Shown here: positions 1-10,708 of the stretch, piece after piece
Position numbering within the stretch: the first letter of the stretch is position 1
Layout: each line of letters starts with the position of its first letter
Assembly: GCA_963691705.1 (NCBI GenBank)
Contig: OY829537.1
Coordinates: forward strand, 61,294,304 to 61,358,303
Direction: 5' to 3'
DNA from: Viola odorata
Taxonomy: Eukaryota; Streptophyta; Magnoliopsida; Malpighiales; Violaceae
Length of the DNA stretch: 64,000 bases
The notes under the pieces: model-generated
Seen by the model: only the letters and a program-made list of their open reading frames with translations
Databases searched by the model: none
Told to the model about the DNA's origin: nothing
Translations under genes and position numbers: made by a program

Positions 1-1
1 G

Positions 2-2725
2 CTACAACGCCAAGTGGATGAGCTGTTGAGTCGAGGTTATGTTAGGGAGAGCCTATCTCCATGCGTCGTTCATGTGATCCTAGTTCTTAAGAAAGATGGA
101 TCTTGGCGCATGTGTGTTGATTGTCGAGTAGTCAACAAGATCACGGTAAAGTATCGTTATCCCATTCCTCGATTAGATGACATGTTAGACGAATTAAGTG
201 GTAGCACTATATTTTCTAAGATTGATTTGATGAGTGGTTATCACCAAATTCGCATGAAAGATGGAGATGAATGGAAAACTGGATTTAAAACTAAGTATGG
301 ATTGTATGAATGGATGGTTATGCCTTTCGGTTTAAATAATACACCTAGCACATTCATGAGATTGATGAATCATGTACTTAGACATTTTATTGGCAGATTT
401 GTTGTTGTGTATTTTAATGATATTCTTATATACAGCAAATCTTTTGAGGCGCATCTTTCACATCTTCGTGAAGTATTTCTAACACTTCGTGCCCAACATT
501 TGTATGCTAAACCTAGTAAATGTTCATTTGCCATGAAAGAAGTAGGTTTTCTGGGTTTTATTGTAAGTGTTGAAGGTGTAAAGGTAGATGAAGAAAAGGT
601 CCGAGTAATCAAGGAGTGGCCTACTCCTAAGAACGCAAGTGAGGTACGTTCTTTTCATGGCTTAGCATCCTTTTACAGGCACTTTGTCAAGGACTTTAGT
701 ACAATTGTTGTCCCTTTGAATGAGCTAACCAAGAAAAATTTAGTTTTCAAATGGGATGAGTTATAGGAGGAAGCGTTTAACACACTTAAGGAGCGTTTAT
801 GTTTCGCACCTGTGTTAGCTCTTCCTGATTTTAGCAAAGCTTTTGAAGTGGAATGCGATGCTAGTGGGATGGGAATTGGAGCTGTTCTTATGCAGGAGAA
901 GCGTCCAATTGCTTATTTCAGTGAGAAACTGAAGGATGCTCAGCTGAGATACCTGACATATGACAAGGAGTTCTACGCGCTCATACGCGCACTAGAAGTG
1001 TGGCAACATTACTTGATGTCGCGGGAATTCACTGTCCACACAGATCATCTCAGTTTGAAGTACCTTAAAGGGCAAGGTAAGCTCAACAGACGTCATGCCA
1101 CATGGATGGAATTCATTGAGTCTTTTCCATACCATATTCAATACAAACAAGGTAAGGAAAATGTTGTTGCTGATGCTCTTTCAATGAGGTACGCCTTAAT
1201 CACTTCTCTCAATGTTAAATTATTGGGATTTTCACATATTATTCAATTATATTCACTTGATTCTGATTTTGGTGATATCTTTAATCATGGTGTGTCAATT
1301 GCTGGTTCTAAATTTTATAAACATGAGGGTTATTTATTTAAGGGTAAACAATTGTGTATTCTGCATTGTTCTTTGCATGAATTACTTATACTTGAGTCAC
1401 ATGGTGGCTGATTGATGGGTCACTTTGGTGTGACTAAGACTTTAGATATGCTGCATGATCATTTTTATTGGGCTCATATGAAACGTGATGTCGTACGCAT
1501 TATTGCTAGATGTCTTGTATGTCGCAGGGCTAAATCTAAAAGTGTTAATCATGGCGAATTTTTGCCATTGCCTGCGCCTTCTCATCCTTGGACTGATTTA
1601 TCCATGGATTTTATTGTTGGGCTACCTAAGTCTAAACATGGTAAGGATTGTGTCTTCGTTGTCGTGGACAGATTTTCTAAAATGGCTCATTTTATCCCTT
1701 GCTCAACTACTAATGATGCTACTCAGATTGCTGAGTTATTTTTTCAAGAAGTGGTTCGTTTACATGGGATACCATTGACTATTGTGAGTGATAGGGATAC
1801 CAAGTTCCTCAGCCATTTTTGGCGTGTTGTTTGGAGGAATTTAGGTACTAAATTGTTGTATTCCACCTCTTATCACCCACAAACTGATGGCCAGACTGAG
1901 GTTGTCAATGGTACCCTTGGTCAATTGTTGCGAGTCTTGGTTAAAAAGCATAATTCAACTTGGGTTAATCATATGGCATTCATTGAATTTGCTTATAATC
2001 GTGTTGTCCATTCTACTACTCATTACTCTCCTTTTGAAATTGTTTATGGGTTTAATCCTAGAACTGTGGTGGATTTAACTCCTTTACCTGTAAGTGATGC
2101 TATTAGTTTAGATGGTGAACAGAAGGCTGCGTTTGTGAAGCAACTCCATGTCAAAGTCAAGACACACATTGAGCGCATGAATACCAAAGTGGCGCTTAAG
2201 CGAAACGACGGAAGGAAACTTGTGTCTTTCAGCGTCGGGGATTGGGTGTGGTTACACATGAGAAAGGAACGTTTTCCTGCCCATCACCGTGGCAAGGTGT
2301 CCCAAAGAGGAGATGGCCCATTTCAGATTGTTGAGAAGATCAACAATAACGCATATAAACTAGAGTTGCCTGGAAAGTATAGTACCATTAGTTCTACTGT
2401 CAACGTTACTGACTTGACGTTGTTTGATGTAGGTGAGGATTACCTTGAAGATGTTGATTCGGATTCGAGGTCGAATCCTTTTAAAGGGGGAGGGGATAAT
2501 GCGAATCCTAGCATCCAAGCTCTACCTATGCCACTGACTGGACCGATGACTCGTTCTAAGTCTAAAAAGCTTCAAGATAGTCTATCATCCCTCATACACA
2601 AGGAGCTGAAGTGTGAGAGGACAGGAGAGGAAGGAGCATTGCGAGAGAAGCAGAAACGGGAGCTCAACCTCTTGGTCATCACGGCGTCCGACGGTGATCC
2701 TTCAAGGAGCCAAACGGCCGCGTAG
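2..2725 (+). pseudogene. Ty3/gypsy pol, 3' part: RT - RNase H - integrase (broken, 5' end outside window)
   Basis: This is the polyprotein of an LTR retrotransposon, which copies element RNA into DNA and integrates it. The reading frame is already open at the left edge. Reverse transcriptase occupies about 2-760 (motifs [37 protein letters not shown]). RNase H occupies about 820-1190 (VECDASG, DKEFYAL, HTDH, VADAL). Integrase follows from 1412, with an HHCC finger ending CLVC and a D-D-E core (MDFIVGLP, SDRDTKF, QTDGQTEVV). The C-terminus runs through SRSNPFKGGG and GPMTRSKSKKLQ to a stop at 2725. Three defects are visible: the catalytic YxDD box reads YFND (codon 416-418), a TAG at 764-766 separates RT from RNase H, and a TGA at 1409-1411 separates RNase H from integrase, all in one frame. 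The copy cannot be autonomous. The integrase resembles the CRM/chromovirus branch, and the ORF runs into the LTR as in CRM elements. The lineage call is tentative. Confidence 0.93.
2483..2496 (+). other. Polypurine tract of the first Ty3 element
   Basis: A 14-base A/G run, AAAGGGGGAGGGGA, lies inside the pol C-terminus (SRSNPFKGGG). It sits just before a TAATGCG start that parallels the TGATGCG/TGATACG LTR starts at 5979 and 34079 (both - strand). Polypurine tracts prime plus-strand DNA synthesis next to the 3' LTR. Confidence 0.6.
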
Positions 2726-3599
2726 ATGGAAGGGTTTTCACCACCACTTGAATTCGACTAGTACTGCAACTAGTCCTAGAGGTTGTGCCAAGATTTCAGC
2801 CCAAACGCACGAGTGGTTTGGTAATTATAGCAAACCCTAGTTTGTAGGGCGCCATTGGCGGCCCGTGGCCGGACAGTCCGTGCGACGCTAGGAGACGCGC
2901 GCGCCTTGTTGGCGTGGTCCGATGATTTAACCTATTTTGGTCCTCAAAAGGTATTTTTGGTCTTGGTGTCAAATTAGGAAATATTTCCTAAATTGAGACA
3001 TCTTCAAATTAGGAAATATCTCCTCAAATGAACATTCTTATTTTTGTCCTAAAAATCGACCAACCTCTTATCCCTTTTAAGACAATACTTGTCTTAAGTT
3101 CGGACAAAGCATTGGGCCTTTTTATGACATCATTTATCCCTTTTGTACATTTGGACGCGGACGTGTGAGTCGGCCAAACTTATCCTGAAAACTCTTTAAT
3201 TGCTTTATTAGTTTAAATAGGAGTATTTATCGAAGTGAGACACTTCCTTCAACCCATTAGGGTTTCCTTGTAACCTTATATAAGGAGCCGTTTGGCTTCT
3301 TTAGAACTTTGGCTGATTATTTATAAAAATCTATTCTTATATTCTCTGCCCTTTTTGCGTTCAACAACGAATGAACCTTGTTCTTCTTGAGTCTTGTAAG
3401 CTTGAGTCGTTCCAAGTAAAACCCGAAATTACTTCCATTAATTGTCTGTTCTAGGTTGATATCCACGAGGGATATAGGCTTAGCGATTCGATTAAGATCC
3501 TTCCTTATTCGAATTAGGTTGGTTGATGCATAGCGATCAACAGCCTTGATTGCTTAAGTTATCCATTCCACAAGGAAATCCCGTCTTGAACAAATATCA
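2497..3599 (+). repeat. Putative 3' LTR of the first Ty3 element
   Basis: This stretch follows the polypurine tract and ends in TATCA (3595-3599), the same LTR end seen in the related copies at 5041 and 33337. A TATA-like CTTATATAAGG is at 3275-3285. The first 229 bases still code for the pol C-terminus, so pol overlaps the LTR. The 5' LTR is outside the window, so the boundaries rest on comparison with related copies rather than on a matched pair. Immediately after it comes TTGGTGCTACG, which resembles a primer-binding site. If that is real, this could be a shared LTR of a tandem arrangement. Confidence 0.5.
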
Positions 3600-3603
3600 A
3601 CAT

Positions 3604-3835
3604 TGGTGCTACGTCTACTTTGCAATAAGGATCGTATCGGAAGGTAGAGCTTTGGGTGGTGGAGGACATGAGGAAGTCGCGGCCGGCTGGCCTTGAGCAA
3701 GTTGCAACATGAGGGACTTAAACATGTCCCTCATTTCCTTTTGTTCGTTAAGAACACTCTCCATCTTGGCGGCTAAGGAATTAGTGGCCTCGTCATACTT
3801 AGCGTCGTTGTTTCAACTATGCTTTCATCGGACAT
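3604..3835 (-). pseudogene. Ty3 gag N-terminus, truncated
   Basis: Read on the minus strand from the ATG at 3833-3835, the sequence begins MSDESIVETTTLS. After a frameshift it continues as an amphipathic gag-like helix (SLAAKMESVLNEQKEM, then MFKSLMLQLAQGQPA), ending near 3604 at a stop. The capsid core and zinc knuckle are absent because the + strand element ending at 3599 abuts it. It lies downstream, on the minus strand, of the LTR at 5041-5979 and its primer site, the correct order for LTR-PBS-leader-gag. It is a degenerate fragment and not expected to be translated. Confidence 0.55.
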
Positions 3836-5026
3836 GGTGGAATGTCGTACCTACACATATAGCAAACGTTAGTGAAATAAAATATTTCACTCCCTTACGT
3901 GTTTACCCTCGTGTTTAAGTACTCGTAAAAATTATCCTCTCGAAATCTCTCAATTCTAGACCACAAATGGTGTTGCAAGTTATGCGCGTGATGGTGCGTG
4001 ATTCTCGTATCCACCGTCGTCAATTTCCTTTCACCTCAAGTTTCAGTTACACAAGACTCAACAATAAAAGGACACAAGACAAGAGACTCAAGATGGATCA
4101 ATTGAAAACTAAGTGGAAGGAAATAATTGAGGAAAATTAATTTGCAAAAAGAAAGACTAAAGAGATAGGTGTTTAGGAACTTGGGTTGACTCTTTTAAAC
4201 ATTAGGATGGAGGGAAAAGAAAGAAAGTAGCAGCTTTCACTTACAAAATGTTAAACCTCCACTTTGCCCTTTGATCCCCACTGTTCTGACTAATTTCGGA
4301 AAGGACTTGTTTGTAATTTATTATTTTACTATTTGGGGCTTTTAAGCGTAAGACTTGGGTATTTTTCTACTGACTCTTGTAGTTGTATTTGGTATGTATG
4401 ACGGTGATTGGCATGTGAAGTTCAGCTAAACATTTAATGAAAGGTTGATTGCTTCAACAAAAATGGCAAGTTCTCAGCTACCCTTTAAAGTTTCCTTCTT
4501 AGCTTAGCACAAATGAGGTAAGCTTGGGGCAAGGGAGTGTGGTAGGTGTGAAAAACTGTCTTGGTTCAGTTAAAAATGGATTAAAATAAAAGAGAGACTA
4601 AGTATGCCTAGGGAAACAAAATTTTGGATCCAACTCCAGGATTTTCAAAAGCTACCTCAAGAACACTCAAGAACAACTTGAACGTTCTTTACTGTAATTT
4701 TTGGATTTCGATTCTAGAATTTGGAAACAATCGTGAAAAATTATGCACTTGACTCTAGACTCTCTTAAGACTTGGCACAACAAGTTCCAACCAAGAAATA
4801 AGAAGAAAATTTAGCTAAAAATGCAAGGAAAACTTTCCTCTTGATGAACACTAAAAACACCAATGCTGAAACCTTTGTATCTTTCAACTTTGGTGCTCAA
4901 ATGGTTTGAAACTTTCACCAAAACGAGAGTAATGCTTTTAGCAGATGAAAAGTGATTTCTTGATAAAAGTTTTAATCTTTTCAGATTTAGAATATATACA
5001 CAACAAGAATAACTCAAGACAATTAT
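3836..5026 (-). other. Untranslated leader of the minus-strand Ty3 element
   Basis: This 1.2-kb stretch has no convincing coding potential. It lies between a primer-binding-site-like sequence (5027-5038) and a gag start (3835), both on the minus strand. Sequence near the gag start (short CTCCCT...CGTGTTT stretches at about 3890-3915) resembles the leader at about 35530-35560 of the related element. Confidence 0.45.
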
Positions 5027-5038
5027 GCTCCGCTACCA
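5027..5038 (-). other. Primer-binding site of the minus-strand Ty3 element
   Basis: The minus strand reads TATCA-AG-TGGTAGCGGAGC. The last 12 bases resemble the common initiator-tRNA-Met site (TGGTATCAGAGC) with substitutions in the middle. They lie two bases inside the LTR end. A close variant, TGGTAGCTGAGC, occurs at 6984-6995 in the neighbouring element. Confidence 0.55.
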
Positions 5039-5504
5039 CTTGATAAGTTCCACGCTCTTTTTAAGGAGTTGAAATGTTTAATTAAGGAGCAAGGATCTAG
5101 CTTAAGTTATCTTATAAATAATCAATGGAAATACTCAAGAAGTTGATGTTGAAATGGATGGAGATACAGCGGAAATAAGAGTACGATGAAAGATAAGTAA
5201 TTAATAAGACAAGCACAAGAAAGATGGATTGATACTTGTAGATGAAATAGATTTGATCAATAATAAATACTTGAATTAAACTTGCAATAACTTACACAAG
5301 GATTGAGTCTTGAATCTTACAACACTCACATAAGAAATAGTAACGAACTACCGATTGAAAGTTTAATGATTTTACTTGCAATGACCAGAGGAACTCTCAA
5401 CCTTAAATCATACAAGTTGAGTCTATGGTGTTTAGAGGGAGGAGTGTTCACTACTCAGCAATAAACACTTGACATAAACTAATTACAAAAAATGAAGTAG
5501 GAAG

Positions 5505-5514
5505 CTATTTATAG
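5505..5514 (-). promoter_or_regulatory. LTR TATA box
   Basis: The minus strand reads CTATAAATAG. It lies about 55-230 bp downstream (in LTR orientation) of the GTGATCAC palindromes. The related LTR has the same decamer at 33785-33794 with the same relation to its palindromes. Confidence 0.5.
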
Positions 5515-5566
5515 GAGCTTCAAAATTAGGTCTAAAATATAGTTTCGGATTTCTGACGAGGGGATA

Positions 5567-5742
5567 GCGTGATCACGCTTAGAGATAACGTGATCACGCC
5601 CAAAACAGAAGGTTTTCACCAATTCGAGCACACGATAACGTGATCACGCCTAGCAGATAATGTGATCACGCCCAAAATAGAAGGTCACATTGGCTCCGAG
5701 CACACATTGGTGTGATCACGTCAAGACGTTAGCGTGATCATG
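5567..5742 (-). repeat. Array of six GTGATCAC palindromes in the LTR U3
   Basis: Six copies of a self-complementary core, GCGTGATCACGC with variants, lie at about 5568, 5589, 5639, 5660, 5711 and 5732. Several are preceded by GATAA(C/T). Spacing is irregular (about 20-50 bp), so this is not a simple tandem repeat. Four related copies occupy the same U3 position in the LTR at 33337-34079. Confidence 0.8.
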
Positions 5743-5979
5743 CTATCTAGGGTTGCTTCGCCAAAATACGCGTTGCTGGCTTTTGGTCATTCTGTGGCGA
5801 CTCCTTTGCCTCCGATAAGATTTGAAACCATCATTAAGACCCGACCTTCGTCTAGAAGCACATCCTTGCTCATCTTCTCCTCAATCCATAGGGTGATCTT
5901 CTTGGCCATGCTCCTCGTGATTGGTACTCTTTGTGCCATATCTTGTTCTTCAAGGTTTAATGTAGGCTTGATCGCATCA

Positions 5980-6976
5980 TAGAAGCCCATCTAAGAGGCC
6001 AAGACGCTTGCCAAGAAAGAGGAGTTCATTAAGGGAAAAATTGTCCAGCATTGCCCATTTTGTGTAATAATATAAATAGCTACTTTCTTGCTTATTTTCA
6101 TTAGCTTAGACATTTGAGAGAATATTGATTGAGTAAGATGACTCCTCCTTATTCTCCTAGGCTCAATATTGGTGTTTGTCTTGGATTGAAAGTCGTGACT
6201 TGAGTCAATCAAAAACAACAAATTTTCATCTTTGTGTAATTTGTTATTACTTCGATTGTGTGAGTGTTTGAATGAGCATTATTGTGAGATTGTGTTTGTT
6301 ATGTGATTGAACATTCTGCCCCATGTGTGCTCAAGTATCCCTTAAGCGTGCTTCAAGAATCATTCACTCGTTATTCAAGTTAACACCTCAAGTCTCATCC
6401 GTATTTCTCACGGGTATTGTATCCTTCTTTCGTGTATCTTTATTTGTTCATCATTCCTCCCTTGTCTCCACCATATTTCTTACTATCATAGTTTTAAAAA
6501 CTGAACCGACCCGACGGTCGAACCGAAAAAATCGTGACAAAGAAATTTTCAGTTCGGTTCAGCTATCTGACCGGACCTGCAGTCGAACCGGAAAAAATCG
6601 ATCGACCTGGCCGATTTTTACAAAACCGGTGACCCGGTCAACCCTGCTGGGTCGATGTCAAAAACCAAAACGGCGTCGTTTTGTATTTTTTTTATTTTTT
6701 TAAATATGGAAAATTTGATCCCATTATAGACACCGGTTCAATCTGATTCAATTATCTAAGATTGAATGGTTCGATGTGTGAACGACCCGGAACGATCCAA
6801 CGGGTCAATCCGGTCGATCCTCGGTTAAACCGGTTCAAATCTGTCCAATGGGTCACTCCGGGTCGGTTTTTAAAACTATGCTTACTATATTTCTTGTTGT
6901 TTTCGTGTCACAAGCTCTAGATCTAGATCCTCCCTTTGTCGTATACATTCGATCTAAGTAAAAGGAGGCCGTATCA
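5980..6976 (+). repeat. 5' LTR (truncated, carrying a MITE)
   Basis: It matches 10656-11254 almost base for base from TAGAAGCCCATC onward, interrupted only by the hAT MITE at 6487-6880. A TATA-like AATATAAATAGC is near 6067. It ends GTATCA, followed by TATTAGG and the primer site at 6984. Confidence 0.7.
6487..6880. mobile_element. hAT-type MITE, 394 bp, with perfect 8-bp target duplication
   Basis: The ends are inverted repeats: CATAGTTTTAAAAAC on the left and GTTTTTAAAACTATG on the right. It is flanked by CTTACTAT at 6479-6486 and 6881-6888. The uninterrupted site is visible in the 3' LTR near 11157-11165 (one base different), which confirms the insertion point. The interior is rich in GAACCG/CGGTTC motifs and has no coding capacity. 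An 8-bp duplication and CA...TG ends are hallmarks of the hAT superfamily. Confidence 0.93.
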
Positions 6977-6983
6977 TATTAGG

Positions 6984-6995
6984 TGGTAGCTGAGC
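6984..6995 (+). other. Primer-binding site of the deleted Ty3 element
   Basis: TGGTAGCTGAGC lies seven bases after the LTR end GTATCA. It is close to the initiator-tRNA-Met complement TGGTATCAGAGC and to the minus-strand copy at 5027-5038. Confidence 0.5.
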
Positions 6996-8611
6996 ATTTG
7001 GGCTCTTGAGTTTGTTTTTGTTGTGTCACTGTTTCTGTCCAAAATTTCAATAAACGTTATGTCCAAAAGTCACTCATAAAGTGAAGTTTTCCTGTGTCAA
7101 ACACCATTCTTGAGTCTCCCAAATTTTCTGTGGAAGTTTCACACGTTTTGTCCATTAAAATCAAAAGGTGTGAAAAATTCAGTCTTGCTATTCTTGGTGT
7201 TCTTGTGTTAATCTCGCATCTGTCCCGTTTGAGTTAGTTCTCTGGCCTAGAAAATTCTGAAATTTTATGTCAACAAACTTCAGCTTGTGCGTGACAAGTT
7301 TTGTTCTTGAGTATTCTAGAAATTCTATGAAACTCTTATGCATTTTGGCCAAAACAGAAAGGTGCGTAGATTTCATCCCAGAAAAGTCTTTCTTGTGTTC
7401 TTGGTCTATTTCCAGTGTGTTCCATCCGGAATTTTCTTTCCTTTTCTGTATGAAAGTTATCGAACATTGTCTTAGGAGTGTTCCTGTTAAATTTACGAAC
7501 ATTGTCTTAAGAGTGTTCCTGTTAAATTTAGTGAATTTTAGCCATCGTTTTCTATATTTTGAGTCAATAGGTGAAAGTCTGTTAAGAACATTCTTAGTGT
7601 TCTTGTGTTCTTCTTTGTTCTTGAGTCGTTTCCTTTTTGATTCATTATTTTTTTTTAGTCTGCAACTTGAAAGGTGTTTTCCTATTGTTTAATATTACTT
7701 TTTAAGAGTCCTTTTTCCCTCATCAAAGCTTGAGAAGCCAGCCACACCATTTTGTCAAACACTTTTTCCGGATTTCACTCAACCACCAACTACCCTACAC
7801 ACCCCTCTCATCTTAGCTGTCAAACCGTTGCAGTGTTTAGCACCAATAAAGGAAGAAAGCAACCAAAATCCTCTCCTATTACAGCTTCATATAGCCCAGC
7901 TAGGACCTGCAAAAATACCTAAGCAAAAGTCCTAAACCAGGACAGCTATCCTAGCATACCTAGCTGACAGCTTTCTCCTTAATTTCAAGACAGCTTTTGT
8001 ACCTAGAGTAGCTATTGCACTACTAATCCCTTGGCCACATTTTATACCTAATTTTAACCCTCTTTTAAGATACAAAATTTCTTAGTCAAGTGGAGTAACT
8101 AAGCTATAAAATGTCCTAAATAAAAAGAGAGAAAATAGAAGCCACCAGAGTCCTAAACCTTACTTTTTTAGCTAGTTGTTTCGGGAGAAAAACGTGGGAG
8201 TGTTTCAAACATCAAAAATAACTTGCTACTTGTCATAAACATTCACTTAAGTCATTATATTTGAGTCTCCACGTCCTCAGTGTCAAGTCCTTAACTCTAA
8301 AACACATTTTTTTCTTTTCATTTCTTCCAGCTCAAGTCAAGTAACATATTTTCCAGCAAAGTGTGTCTTGAGTCTTGTCTATTTTCCCTTTGTGTCTTCC
8401 TTCATCTTTTGAGTCAGCCTTCTTGTGTTTGATGCTTGGGTTTGAAAACTTGAATGCTTGAGAATACACATCGTTGTTTGCAACGCTTGAGTGATTATGA
8501 GTACAAATTTTTCGAGAGTTTAAACACAAGCGTAAACACGTGAGGATGTGTATTTTCACTAACGTATGTATGTATATATATATATATAGTTTGTTTAATT
8601 TGGTAGGTACA
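6996..8611 (+). other. Long untranslated leader of the deleted Ty3 element
   Basis: This 1.6-kb T-rich stretch has no convincing gene. It contains a clean 35-bp tandem duplication (7461-7495 and 7496-7530, one or two differences) and a short (TA)n run near 8573-8588 just before gag. ORFs here are short and show no family resemblance. Confidence 0.5.
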
Positions 8612-9500
8612 ATGACTTCATGCAATTATTGGAAATCAAGTTATGGCCTAGGTCCCTCCGAACAAGGCCTTGGCCATGGCTGCTCTACTAGTGGCGGCAC
8701 CCCTCAAGACCACGACACTTCTCACCACCGATTATTTCAACTTCCCATTTTTAGAGGCACACCCTACCCAGCTGAATTTATTGAATGGGAATACCGCCTT
8801 GTAAAAATATTTAATTGTCATCACCTTTCAAAAAAATAGAAAATCAGACTTGTTATCAAGACATTTGATGACAAATGCCTATGATTGGTGGTACCGTATA
8901 AGCCATGAAGGGGAAAGGAGTAGAACATGGGACGAAATGCGGCATGTAATGAGAGAACGATTTATGTCCTCACACTATCGACAATTGTTAGAAGACGAGT
9001 TGTCCTCCCTTCGGCAAAGGTACAAAATCGTGATAGAATATTATAATGAGTTTGATGATTTACTCATCAAGACTTACCTTCAAGAAGAGGAGGGCATGAT
9101 CATGGAGTTGTTTGAAAGTGGGTTGAATGAAAGGATTAGATGTCGGCTTGAACTATATGAGTTTACAAGCTTACATTCCATGGTCCATTTTGCTTTGAAA
9201 ATGGAAGCTAGTGAGTCCACCATGAAGCCATGTCGTAGCTTATCCAGATACACATCCCTAGGTCTAGGGAAGACTCAGTGCTGCCAAAGGAACCAATACT
9301 CTTCTCCTTCAACTACATTTGAGTACAAGCCGCAAATAGTGCACCGTGAGCAAATCACTCACCGAAAGATACCCACACTCCCTCAATCTTTTGAACCAAA
9401 TTTGTTTCTTGAAAATTATAAATTTATTGAAAAGAATATGGTTGAAAATACAATAAAGATGAGTGAAAAATGTGAGCTTGTAAATGAAAAAAAAGAGTGA
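8612..9500 (+). pseudogene. Ty3 gag (Retrotrans_gag family) with a frameshift
   Basis: This is the structural protein that forms the retrotransposon particle. The ATG at 8612 begins MTSCNYWKSS. The conserved gag core is present as FRGTPYPAEFIEWEYRL, TNAYDWWYRI, TWDEMRHVMRERFMS and YNEFDDLLIK, matching the Retrotrans_gag pattern. The frame is broken after HHLSKK at a run of seven A residues (8830-8836) with a TAG at 8837-8839. Translation resumes in another frame around 8850 and runs to a stop at 9498-9500. No CCHC zinc knuckle is visible in the C-terminal part, which is Ser/Thr/Pro-rich and then Lys/Glu-rich. It is non-functional as written, though a -1 or +1 shift at the A run cannot be excluded. 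Confidence 0.85.
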
Positions 9501-9508
9501 TGAGAGAA

Positions 9509-10323
9509 GAAAGAAGTGGAGAGCAAAGTACACAGCCTGAAAACAGCAAGCCTGCCAATGAGAGTGAGACAAACAGCCCACCCCATAATGAAACCGTTTC
9601 CACCCCTCTTCCTTCTTCTAGTAACACAAATGATTCGGGTGTAAATATTAAACCGCATGTGTTTAAAGTTTTTGTCAACCCTTTATTTGAGTTTGGGAAT
9701 GTTACTTTGAAACCGAAGAGCAGAACGCAACAAACACCTCAATATACGCTCATGGCATTGCCTAGGAATGTAGCTTAGGAAAGGATCCTCATAAGCTCCA
9801 AAATTCTTGACAAAATCAGTAGGGAATTCCTGCAAAATAGGTTTATAAATAGAAGTGGAGAGCAAAGTACATAGCCTGAAAACAGCAAGCCTGCCAATGA
9901 GAGTGAGACAAATAGCCCACCCCATGATGAAACTGTTTCCACCCCTCTTCCTTCTTCTAGTAACACAAATGATTCGGGTGTAAATATTAAACCACATGTG
10001 TTTAAAGTTTTTGTCAACCCTTTATTTGAGTTTGGAAATGTTACTTTGGGGAGTGAAAAGAGTGAGGAAACACCAAAGAGGGCAACAATTTTGAGAGAAG
10101 AAAGTGAGGAAAACATTAGAGAGAATGTTTTGTTTGCTAATGATCCAATGAGCGTGCCTTTGAGCAATGAGGATCATTTAGCTCATACTAACATTGATAA
10201 CTCCTTTTCTTCTATTTATGAAACTCTTTTGCAGGAATTCCCTACTAATTTTGTCAAGAATTTTAGAGCTTATGAGGATCCTTTCCTAAGATACATTCCT
10301 AGGCAATTCCATGAGCGTATATT
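9509..10323 (+). repeat. Duplicated and inverted segment inside the deleted element
   Basis: A segment of about 200 bp (9509-9707) is repeated at 9849-10047 with a few substitutions. The spacer starts with a scrap of LTR-like sequence (9709-9735, matching about 10447-10474). It then contains an inverted copy (about 9735-9848) of the sequence at 10212-10323, including the GAATTCCCTACT stretch. The arrangement is direct copy, LTR scrap, inverted copy, direct copy, which points to recombination or template switching. Confidence 0.85.
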
Positions 10324-10708
10324 AAGGTGTTCCTTGCAAAATATTTTGAGTTGTGTGTGCCCAAGCCGAGACTCTAGAATTAAAGCTATGGATTCGAGGA
10401 TGAATCCTTTTGAAGGGAAAGGTGATGATACGATCACGCCTACCTTTGAAATCGAAGAGCAGAATGCAACAGGCTCTTCCCTAAGCCTAGGGAAGAGCAC
10501 GTCAGATGATCCCAAATCCATTCGCTTTGAGGAAATTGTCACCGGCCGACTCTTCACTAGGCCTAGGGAAGAGTACTTCGAAAGCATGCTAACTCGAGAG
10601 CACACGCCAACTTTACTCACACGGCTTTGTCTCACGTTTCCATTCAAGTCGGGCCTAGAAGCCCATCTAAGAGGCCAAGACGCTTGCCAAGAAGGAGGAG
10701 TTCATTAA
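10048..10708 (+). pseudogene. Rearranged spacer and pol C-terminal remnant
   Basis: An open frame runs 9998-10708. Its N-terminal part (SIYETLLQEFPTNFVKNF, PFLRYIPRQFHERI) I cannot assign. Residues MDSRMNPFEGKGDDTITPT correspond to the SRSNPF-type pol C-terminus of the element at 2-2725. The codons of this motif contain the polypurine tract GAAGGGAAAGG (10412-10422) next to the 3' LTR. All catalytic pol domains between gag and this motif are gone. Confidence 0.6.

Larger units (their letters stand above)
5041..5979 (-). repeat. 5' LTR of the minus-strand Ty3 element
   Basis: On the minus strand this 939-bp unit starts TGATGCGATCAAGCC and ends TTATCA, giving TG...CA ends, and is followed by the primer site. 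Its outer part still encodes a pol C-terminus (VPITRSMAKKI, translated from about 5990 to 5787), so pol overlaps the LTR in this family. It contains an array of palindromes (5567-5742) and a TATA box (5505-5514). Its outer end abuts, at 5980, the interior of another LTR, which suggests it inserted there. Confidence 0.65.

Noticed and set aside
3600..3625. TTGGTGCTACG as a definite primer-binding site
   Set aside because: It follows an LTR-like end, but the sequence beyond is minus-strand gag, so it may be flanking DNA; the pairing tRNA is unclear.
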